The translations under genes were made by a program, and so were the position numbers. A stretch of DNA of 10,088 bases from Limnohabitans sp. (GTDB lineage: Bacteria > Pseudomonadota > Gammaproteobacteria > Burkholderiales > Burkholderiaceae_C): assembly GCA_023260735.1 (NCBI GenBank), contig JALQUL010000194.1, forward strand, positions 1 through 10,088, written 5' to 3'. How positions within the stretch are numbered: the first letter of the stretch is position 1; every line of letters starts with the position of its first letter. This document shows, in pieces, positions 1 through 5,831 of the stretch. The notes below the pieces were generated by a model. The model had not been told where the DNA came from, ran no database searches, and saw only the letters and a program-made list of their open reading frames with translations.

Positions 1-509
1 CAAATGTTTAAAATGGCCGCCGCCCATATGAGCCATTCGCCCCAGTGCTGAGTGTCAATCAAGCCAAATAAAGTACCGTTATAAAGCAAAAATGGAATCG
101 CGACCATTTGAACCGTTGTTTTAATTTTACCTATGGCATGGACAGCTACACTGCCAGAAGCACCGATTTGCGCCATCCACTCACGTAAGGATGAGATAGC
201 GATTTCTCGGCCCACAATAATAAGGGCAACAAATACATTCACCCTGTCTAAATGTACCAAAATCAACAAACTGGCACAGACTAAAAATTTATCGGCGACG
301 GGATCTAGGAAAGCACCAAACGAAGATGTTTGATTGAGCTTGCGAGCTAAGAAACCATCTAACCAGTCGGTTAAGGCAAATAATACAAACAAAATAGTAG
401 AAATTAAGTTTCGCTGGTGGTCTGGAATTTGCAAATAATACACACCAATGATGAGTGGTATAGCCACAATGCGAGACCAAGTAAGAATGGTGGGTAATGT
501 AAAAAACAT
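1..509 (-). CDS. pgsA: CDP-diacylglycerol-glycerol-3-phosphate 3-phosphatidyltransferase PgsA (3' end outside window)
   Basis: This inner-membrane enzyme moves a phosphatidyl group from CDP-diacylglycerol to sn-glycerol-3-phosphate, the committed step towards phosphatidylglycerol and cardiolipin. My translation of the minus strand from the ATG at 509 gives 169 codons with no stop before the left edge. The CDP-alcohol phosphotransferase motif DGxxARx8GxxxDxxxD is complete (DG, AR, then GAFLDPVAD, about residues 50-75). The start MFFTLPTILTWSRIV matches the usual PgsA start (MxFNIPTLLTxxR in E. coli), which fixes the start codon. Later segments (GREIAISSLREWMA, GKIKTTVQM) also match the family. 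E. coli PgsA has 182 residues, so only about 15-20 are missing. It lies downstream of uvrC on the same strand, a common proteobacterial order. No clear Shine-Dalgarno sequence is visible; the bases before the ATG are an AT-rich run. Confidence 0.95.
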   Translation of the reverse strand, partial: MFFTLPTILTWSRIVAIPLIIGVYYLQIPDHQRNLISTILFVLFALTDWLDGFLARKLNQTSSFGAFLDPVADKFLVCASLLILVHLDRVNVFVALIIVGREIAISSLREWMAQIGASGSVAVHAIGKIKTTVQMVAIPFLLYNGTLFGLIDTQHWGEWLIWAAAILNI

Positions 510-625
510 ATTTTTTATATTGTCATGAAGCAAGCAAAATTGCATTATTGAGGCGGTGCCATTAAGAGGTTTCTTAATGAAAACAAATTCCAAGCAAAAT
601 AAAATTTTGATCAATTACCTATAGC
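510..625. other. uvrC-pgsA intergenic gap with an inverted repeat and a direct repeat
   Basis: This 116-base AT-rich spacer separates the uvrC stop from the pgsA start. It holds a perfect 8-bp inverted repeat with a 4-base loop at 560-579 (CATTAAGA-GGTT-TCTTAATG) and two copies of CAAGCAAAAT at 531-540 and 591-600. The hairpin has no T tract on the minus strand, so it is not a standard terminator. No convincing promoter for pgsA is visible, although TATAAA occurs right before the start codon. pgsA may therefore be read from the uvrC transcript. Confidence 0.4.
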
Positions 626-3001
626 TTAACGCAAAGCAGCATAAATTTTCTCTGCTAAATCGACTGAAATGCCCTCAACTTTGCTTAAATCGTCAATACT
701 AGCAGAAGACACCCCTTTAATACCCCCAAAACGTTGCAATAAAGCAGCCCTACGTTTGGGTCCAATACCATCTATGTCCTCTAATCGACTTCCACCTGTT
801 CGAGTTTTGGCTCTTTTTGCCCTCATTCCCGTAATTGCAAATCGATGTGCCTCATCACGAATTTGGGCGATTAACATTAAGGCAGCAGAGTTAGCGCCTA
901 AATACACTTTATCTCGACCGTCTGCAAACACTAGCTCTTCTAGTCCCACTTTGCGTCCTTCGCCTTTTTCTACTCCTGCTAATAAACCTAAGTCCAATTC
1001 TAGACTTTCAAATACTTCTTTGGCCATAGAAATTTGCCCTTTACCGCCGTCCACTAAAACTAGATCGGGTAATTTGCCCTCACCTAACTTGACTGCTTCT
1101 GCTAATTTACTATAACGACGCATTAAAACTTGTTTCATAGCTGCGTAATCATCACCCGCCGTAATTCCCTCTATGGTATAGCGTCTATACTGAGAGCTTT
1201 GCATTTGATGGCCTTCATACACCACACAAGAAGCTTGTGTAGCTTCTCCAGCGGTGTGAGAAATATCAAAACATTCGACTCTAAAGTGGTCATTAGATTC
1301 AACGGCGATATCGAGGGCATCCACCAAGGCTTTGGTTCGGGCTTGTTGGGAGCCTTCTTCGCTTAATAATTTGGCCAATTGAATTTGGGCGTTTTGCAGG
1401 GCCATTTCAAGCCAAATTTTTTGTTGCTCACGGGGTTGGTGAACAAAATGAATTTTTCTACCCGCTTGCTCGCATAAAACAAAATGCAGTTCTTGAGCCA
1501 CCGCAACCGAAGTAATTATTTTGTCTGGCAAGGGTACATCTTGATAATGCTGCGCCACAAAAGCTTGCAAAACCTGAGCTTCCAAGGTTTTTAAATCGTT
1601 TAACTTAATGACTTGTTCCTTGACATCAGCGACATCGGTTGACGTTTTATTGGCCTCTACTAAAGTAGCTAAAGTGACTGTGCTCGGACTAAGAACTTGT
1701 TCTGTAGTAGGGCTAGTTTCTTCTTGATGAGCAATTGCCATTAACAGGCCACCATCTACTTGCGTAGGGAAAAATGGCCTATCTCCTAAATGCCGGCCTC
1801 CCCTGACCATTGCTAAATTAACGCAGGCTCTACCACCTTGTAAAACCACTGCAATAATATCAACATCTCTGTCGGAAATAGTCTCTATTGATTGCTCATG
1901 CATAATTTTAGACAGGGCACTCATTTTATTGCGGATTTGAGCTGCTTGCTCAAACTCTAAGGCCTCGGCATGAGTCATCATTTGATCTTGCATATTGGCT
2001 AAGACCTGCGCTACATCGCCCTGTAAAAATGCCGCCGCATTTTGCACATCTTGCCAATAGCTTGCTTCATCAATTTTACCTACACACGGTCCCGAGCAAC
2101 GCTTAATTTGATACAACAAACAGGGCCTAGACCGATTCACAAAAATAGTATCTTCACAGGTACGCAGTAAAAAGGCTTTTTGCAACAACACAATGGTTTC
2201 TTTAACCGCCCATGCACTAGGATAAGGGCCAAAAAACAAATCGTTTTTATTAACTGCACCCCTGTAATAGGCTAATCTAGAATAATCATTAGCGACAAAT
2301 TTTGGCGTAGCAACATTAGAATCCACCGTTTTTGCAGTTTTATTTTCTTCAACTAAACTAAATGAGTGAATAGCAGAATTTGTATTTGAGTTAGCTAAGT
2401 GAATTATTTTGGACTTATTTTTTGCCTTGGCTTTAGCTGATTTTTTTTGTTGCAAAGCCACCGCTGAGCTAATTCTTAAATACGGATAACTTTTATCATC
2501 TCTAAATAAAATATTGTATTTTGGGCTAAGCGTTTTGATTAAGTTATTCTCTAATAATAAAGCCTCGGCTTCAGATCGTACCACTGTGGTTTCGAGTTTT
2601 ACAATTTTAGTGACCATATGACCAATTCGACTACCACCGTGATCTTTTTGAAAGTAACTACTAACTCGTTTTTTTAAGTCATTGGCCTTTCCCACATACA
2701 GCAATACATTTTGCTCATCAAAATAACGATATACACCCGGCAAATTAGGCAGAGCGGCCACCTCTTGCAATACCCGTTCACGTGTAGCGTTGATTTGCCC
2801 AAGGTTTTTTTGACTAGTCAATGGGGCTTGGTCTTGATCTTTGAGTGGCTTTTTGGAGTCTAGCTCTTGTTCAATAGTGGGTTCTAATAGAAAAGGAGCT
2901 GACTTTGGCTGTGCTTCAAGAGCAGGTTGCTGGAAGTTATCTTGCTGATCTTTTACCTGATTGAACTTCGTGGATTTATTTTGGCGGGACTTGTCATTCA
3001 T
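626..3001 (-). CDS. uvrC: UvrABC system protein C (excinuclease subunit UvrC), enlarged form
   Basis: UvrC makes the two incisions around a DNA lesion after UvrA and UvrB have marked it. From the ATG at 3001 the protein has 791 residues, against roughly 600 usual for the family; a TTG at 3019 would add six. Residues about 83-170 are the GIY-YIG nuclease (PGVYRYF at 88, LLYVGKA). A four-cysteine cluster follows (C282, C294, C302, C306), the type of site reported to hold an iron-sulphur cluster in E. coli UvrC. The UvrB-binding UVR motif lies at about 334-369. The RNase H-like nuclease shows ECFDIS (D579), GDDYAAM (617-618), LVDGGKGQ (D651) and DEAHRFA (H719), and the helix-hairpin-helix DNA-binding end is about 735-790. 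The extra length is a Gln/Lys-rich N-terminal stretch of about 70 residues, a Lys/Asn/Ser-rich insertion at 180-240 and a further one at about 427-472. All motifs are present, so the protein is probably active. The start is uncertain, as no ribosome site is visible. Confidence 0.95.
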   Translation of the reverse strand: MNDKSRQNKSTKFNQVKDQQDNFQQPALEAQPKSAPFLLEPTIEQELDSKKPLKDQDQAPLTSQKNLGQINATRERVLQEVAALPNLPGVYRYFDEQNVLLYVGKANDLKKRVSSYFQKDHGGSRIGHMVTKIVKLETTVVRSEAEALLLENNLIKTLSPKYNILFRDDKSYPYLRISSAVALQQKKSAKAKAKNKSKIIHLANSNTNSAIHSFSLVEENKTAKTVDSNVATPKFVANDYSRLAYYRGAVNKNDLFFGPYPSAWAVKETIVLLQKAFLLRTCEDTIFVNRSRPCLLYQIKRCSGPCVGKIDEASYWQDVQNAAAFLQGDVAQVLANMQDQMMTHAEALEFEQAAQIRNKMSALSKIMHEQSIETISDRDVDIIAVVLQGGRACVNLAMVRGGRHLGDRPFFPTQVDGGLLMAIAHQEETSPTTEQVLSPSTVTLATLVEANKTSTDVADVKEQVIKLNDLKTLEAQVLQAFVAQHYQDVPLPDKIITSVAVAQELHFVLCEQAGRKIHFVHQPREQQKIWLEMALQNAQIQLAKLLSEEGSQQARTKALVDALDIAVESNDHFRVECFDISHTAGEATQASCVVYEGHQMQSSQYRRYTIEGITAGDDYAAMKQVLMRRYSKLAEAVKLGEGKLPDLVLVDGGKGQISMAKEVFESLELDLGLLAGVEKGEGRKVGLEELVFADGRDKVYLGANSAALMLIAQIRDEAHRFAITGMRAKRAKTRTGGSRLEDIDGIGPKRRAALLQRFGGIKGVSSASIDDLSKVEGISVDLAEKIYAALR

Positions 3002-3026
3002 GGTCAATTTTATGGACAATTCAAAG

Positions 3027-4166
3027 ATGAATAAGCGATCTTACTGGGATATTTTTTGTAAAGTCATCGATAACTACGGTGACATAGGAGTTTGTTGGCG
3101 ATTATGCACCGACCTAGCCAGTCGTGGCTACTCTATTCGTTTGTGGGTAGATGATATAAGCGCGCTGAAGTGGATGGCTCCTGAGGGTTGTGAAGGGGTA
3201 GAGCTCATCGACTGGGGCCAGCCCGCTTCAAGCGAGTCAATACTGCAATTAATTAGCCAGCAAGCCATGCCTAGTGTGATTGTAGAGACCTTTGGTTGCG
3301 AGCCTGAGCCTCGTTATTTAGACTTATTACAAGCTAAATGCCAAGCTAATCAAGAGGTAAGTAGCCCTGTTTGGATTAATCTTGAGTATTTATCAGCAGA
3401 AAAATATGTTGAAAAATGTCATGGCTTAACTTCACCTACACAGCAATACCCCTTATTAAGTCAGAAAAAATATTTTTATTACCCCGGTTATACCGATTTA
3501 ACGGGCGGATTACTACGTAACCCCCAAGAACTACAACAACTTAAAAACTTTAATCAACAGGTATGGCTGAACTCTCAAAACATCCCTACTCCTGCTCATC
3601 CAGAGCATATTTTTGTCTCTGTATTTTGTTATCAAAATGCCCCGCTTGATTCATTGCTAGATTATTTAACTGAAAGACCATATCCAAGCACCTTATTAGT
3701 GACTGAATGTGTGGGGGCTGTTACGCTACAAAACCTAGTAGAAAATCACTACTCAAAGTCTATGGGTTTACTCAACATTCAGTACCTGCCCCGAATGTCT
3801 CAAAAAGACTACAGTTGTTTATTGCATTGCTGTGATCTTAATGTGGTGCGCGGCGAAGACTCTGCGACCCAAGCTTTATGGGCTAAAGCACCCTTTATAT
3901 GGCAACTGTATCCTCAAGAGGACGCTTATCAGTTAGAAAAGTTAAATGCTTTTTTAACTATTTTCAATATACCTACAACGATTGCCAAGTGGTTTTATGA
4001 TTGGAATGGAGCGAGCCAAAAGCCACTTGAGCCCCCCAATTTATTAGAGTGGAGGCAGCATTTTAACAAAATGAGGTATGGCTTGCTGCTACAAAATGAT
4101 TTAACCAGTCAACTTTTGCAGTTTATTGACACGACAAGCCAAGCAAAAGGCTTTAAAAAAGCTTGA
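3027..4166 (+). CDS. earP: EF-P arginine rhamnosyltransferase EarP
   Basis: EarP (DUF2331 family) transfers L-rhamnose from dTDP-beta-L-rhamnose to an arginine of elongation factor P, giving the active factor that rescues ribosomes stalled on proline runs. The start MNKRSYWDIFCKVIDNYGDIGVCWRL lines up closely with the Neisseria and Pseudomonas proteins, including the two acidic residues (here D15 and D19) tied to function there. Near the C-terminus RGEDSATQALWAKAPFIWQ with E277 and the following YPQEDAYQ fit the nucleotide-sugar site. The ATG at 3027 gives 379 residues, the usual size; ATG 3012, ATG 3000 and TTG 2961 are in-frame alternatives but would add unconserved residues. efp follows on the same strand after 132 bases, and that EF-P has the required arginine 32. 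The gene starts 25 bases from the divergent uvrC ATG. No clear ribosome site is seen. The dTDP-rhamnose synthesis genes are not in the window. Confidence 0.94.
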   Translation: MNKRSYWDIFCKVIDNYGDIGVCWRLCTDLASRGYSIRLWVDDISALKWMAPEGCEGVELIDWGQPASSESILQLISQQAMPSVIVETFGCEPEPRYLDLLQAKCQANQEVSSPVWINLEYLSAEKYVEKCHGLTSPTQQYPLLSQKKYFYYPGYTDLTGGLLRNPQELQQLKNFNQQVWLNSQNIPTPAHPEHIFVSVFCYQNAPLDSLLDYLTERPYPSTLLVTECVGAVTLQNLVENHYSKSMGLLNIQYLPRMSQKDYSCLLHCCDLNVVRGEDSATQALWAKAPFIWQLYPQEDAYQLEKLNAFLTIFNIPTTIAKWFYDWNGASQKPLEPPNLLEWRQHFNKMRYGLLLQNDLTSQLLQFIDTTSQAKGFKKA

Positions 4167-4180
4167 AAAAAGGTTAAAAT
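4152..4180 (+). promoter_or_regulatory. possible sigma-70 promoter for efp inside the end of earP
   Basis: TTTAAA (4152-4157, four of six consensus bases) and TAAAAT (4175-4180, five of six) are separated by exactly 17 bases. Transcription would start near 4187 and give a leader of about 110 bases before efp. It would let efp, a highly expressed translation factor, be made in excess over EarP. The region is A-rich, so chance matches are likely. Confidence 0.35.
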
Positions 4181-4239
4181 AGAGTGCTTTTGTCAAGCCA
4201 GAACATCGGGTCAAAGATTGTTAATTACTTGGGCTTTTT

Positions 4240-4302
4240 ATGCTTTCAGAGCTTGACTATTTCGCCGCCCCGAGCGGTCTAAGTTATTTTGGATTCCTAT
4301 GA
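4240..4302 (+). CDS. possible 20-codon leader ORF overlapping the efp start
   Basis: An ATG at 4240 opens a 20-codon frame that ends with TGA at 4300-4302. The stop overlaps the efp start as ATGA (efp ATG at 4299). The peptide starts MLSELDYF and ends LSYFGFL, and is rich in hydrophobic and aromatic residues; it has no polyproline run. GGG at 4231-4233 could act as a weak ribosome site. A short hairpin (CCGC-CCCGA-GCGG, 4265-4277) lies inside the frame. The arrangement would suit translational coupling to efp, whose own ribosome site is weak. I do not recognise the peptide, and a chance ORF of this length is possible. Confidence 0.3.
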   Translation: MLSELDYFAAPSGLSYFGFL

Positions 4303-4853
4303 AAATCGCACAAGAAATTCGTGCCGGCAACGTTATCATGCAAGGTAAAGACCCAATGGTCGTTTTAAAAACAGAATACAGCCGTGGTGGCCGTAACTCT
4401 GCAACCGTTCGCATGAAATTAAAAAGCTTGCTCAGCAACTTTGGTACAGAGACAGTTTTCAAAGCTGACGACAAATTAGATCAAGTTATTCTCGACAAAA
4501 AAGAATGCACTTATTCTTATTTTGCCGATCCAATGTATGTTTGTATGGACGAAGAATACAACCAATACGAAGTAGAAGCCGAAAACATGGGCGACTCTTT
4601 AAACTATCTTGAAGAGGGTATGTCAGTTGAAGTAGTATTTTACGAAGGTAAAGCTATTTCCGTTGAATTACCAACCAGCGTAGAGCGCGAAATCACCTGG
4701 ACTGAGCCAGGCGTTAAAGGCGACACCTCTGGTAAAGTTTTAAAACCAGCAAAACTTTCTACTGGTTTTGAAATCTCTGTGCCAATTTTTGTAAATCAAG
4801 GCGATAAAGTTGAGATTGACACACGCACTGGTGAATACCGTCGTCGCGTTTAA
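4299..4853 (+). CDS. efp: Elongation factor P, arginine-32 type
   Basis: EF-P binds between the P and E sites of the ribosome and speeds peptide bond formation at consecutive prolines. The 184-residue protein is full length: an N-terminal KOW-like domain (MKIAQEIRAGNVIMQGKDP), a central OB domain (residues about 66-127) and a C-terminal OB domain ending in VNQGDKVEIDTRTGEYRRRV, with the family signature around 150-169. The tip of the first domain reads EYSRGGRNSATV, with arginine at position 32. This is the residue rhamnosylated by EarP, in place of the lysine 34 modified by EpmA/EpmB in E. coli. The neighbouring earP supports this. The only ribosome-site-like bases are GGA at 4291-4293; a short upstream frame overlaps the start as ATGA and may help initiation. 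A strong terminator follows at 4924-4951. Confidence 0.98.
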   Translation: MKIAQEIRAGNVIMQGKDPMVVLKTEYSRGGRNSATVRMKLKSLLSNFGTETVFKADDKLDQVILDKKECTYSYFADPMYVCMDEEYNQYEVEAENMGDSLNYLEEGMSVEVVFYEGKAISVELPTSVEREITWTEPGVKGDTSGKVLKPAKLSTGFEISVPIFVNQGDKVEIDTRTGEYRRRV

Positions 4854-4923
4854 TTGGTAAAACCCTCTAATTGTTCAACTTTTACAAGTTCAACTTTAGT
4901 ACTTTTCCATTTCAAACTAAACT

Positions 4924-4951
4924 AAAGGCTCCATTTTTGGGGCCTTTTTTT
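4924..4951 (+). terminator. rho-independent terminator after efp
   Basis: AGGCTCC (4926-4932) pairs with GGGGCCT (4939-4945) in a 7-bp stem with one G-T pair and a 6-base loop, and flanking AA/TT can extend it. Seven T residues (4945-4951) follow directly. On the opposite strand the T run is too short, so it acts for plus-strand transcription only. It lies only 16 bases before the start codon of the next gene. Confidence 0.85.
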
Positions 4952-4953
4952 AT

Positions 4954-4958
4954 GGGAG
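4954..4958 (+). promoter_or_regulatory. ribosome binding site of the LOG-family gene
   Basis: GGGAG lies 9 bases before the GTG at 4968 and is one of the few clear Shine-Dalgarno sequences in the window. It supports GTG 4968 as the start. It sits only two bases after the T tract of the efp terminator, so any transcript that starts downstream of the terminator would be almost leaderless. Confidence 0.7.
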
Positions 4959-4967
4959 TTTTTATTC

Positions 4968-5831
4968 GTGCACACTACTGAAGACATCAAACAATCAAGA
5001 ATAGCAGATGCCTGGGCAGAGTTACAAGAGCATGCCAATTCAGGTGCAAGCCTAGAGCCTCATGCCAACCGCCTGGCATTTGCTGACCCTGAATTTTTAT
5101 TACGCCGAGAAACTCGTGGTATTAGGTTTCAACTCGAATTATTAAAACCCGATTTAGATCAACAAGCCATGGGCATTGAGCACACGATTGTGGTGTTTGG
5201 TGGGGCGCGTTTTAAAGATCATGAGAAGGCAAATTTGCAATTGGAGCAAGCCTTACAGTCGGGCAATGCACAAGCCATTCAAAAAGCCAAAGTACTGGTA
5301 CGCAACGCAGACTTTTACGACAAAGCTAGAGTTTTTGCTCAGAACGTAGCGCGTTATAGCCAAGATAAATCTGCCGATCAAAAAATTTATATTGCCACAG
5401 GTGGTGGCCCTGGCATTATGGAAGCCGCTAACCGAGGCGCCCATGATTTAAATGCTTTATCGGTAGGTCTTAATATTGCTCTACCCCACGAGCAATCGGC
5501 TAACCCTTATGTATCGCCTGAATTGAGCTTTAAATTTCATTATTTTGCATTGCGCAAAATGCACTTCCTCATGCGCGCCAAAGCCTTGGTGGCTTTTCCT
5601 GGTGGGTTTGGCACTTTAGATGAATTGTTTGAAGTATTAACCCTAGTACAAACCAAAAAAGTGAACCCAGTGCCGATTGTTTTATTTGGCACTGAGTTTT
5701 GGAAAAGATTAATTGATTTTGATTTTTTAGTACAAGAAGGTGTAATTGCGGCTGAAGATATTCAGTTATTTCACTTTAGCGATGACCCCGTAGAAGCTTG
5801 GGAATATATTCGTCAATTTTATCAACTTTAA
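4968..5831 (+). CDS. LOG family Rossmann-fold protein (TIGR00730 type)
   Basis: The 287-residue protein belongs to the LOG (Lonely Guy) family, often misnamed lysine decarboxylase. Characterised members are phosphoribohydrolases that split cytokinin-type or other nucleoside 5'-monophosphates into a base and ribose 5-phosphate. A beta strand with VVFGGARF comes first (about 74-80), then the phosphate-binding TGGGPGIMEAANRGA (G145 onwards) and the signature PGGFGTLDE (211-219), preceded by MRAKALVAF with the conserved arginine and lysine. It is longer than the short plant-like LOGs, with about 70 extra N-terminal residues and an Ala/Gln-rich helical stretch near 88-125, as in the larger proteobacterial subfamily whose substrate is not settled. 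The start is GTG with a good GGGAG site. The stop overlaps that of the convergent rmuC. No promoter of its own is evident after the efp terminator. Confidence 0.9.
   Translation: MHTTEDIKQSRIADAWAELQEHANSGASLEPHANRLAFADPEFLLRRETRGIRFQLELLKPDLDQQAMGIEHTIVVFGGARFKDHEKANLQLEQALQSGNAQAIQKAKVLVRNADFYDKARVFAQNVARYSQDKSADQKIYIATGGGPGIMEAANRGAHDLNALSVGLNIALPHEQSANPYVSPELSFKFHYFALRKMHFLMRAKALVAFPGGFGTLDELFEVLTLVQTKKVNPVPIVLFGTEFWKRLIDFDFLVQEGVIAAEDIQLFHFSDDPVEAWEYIRQFYQL

Noticed and set aside
515..530. A TATAAA box on the minus strand just before the pgsA ATG, suggesting a leaderless promoter.
   Set aside because: No -35 element stands at 16-18 bases, and the stretch is a plain A/T run where such matches are expected by chance.
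669..1366. Two plus-strand frames (669-1115 and 1130-1366) opposite the C-terminal half of uvrC.
   Set aside because: They are antisense to the conserved nuclease domain, with compositions typical of shadow frames and no ribosome sites.
2282..2464. The 61-codon insertion in uvrC as a mobile element or intein.
   Set aside because: It has no terminal repeats, no target duplication that I can see and no intein splice-site residues; it reads as a low-complexity coding insert.
4238..4474. A 78-codon minus-strand frame opposite the start of efp.
   Set aside because: It lies antisense to the conserved efp coding sequence, resembles no family and has no ribosome site; it is a shadow frame.
4873..4897. 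GTTCAACTTT occurs twice (4873-4882 and 4888-4897), with an AACTT/AAGTT inverted repeat between, after efp.
   Set aside because: The copies are short, AT-rich and only two. They lie in the 3' untranslated part of efp before its terminator, and nothing links them to a binding site.
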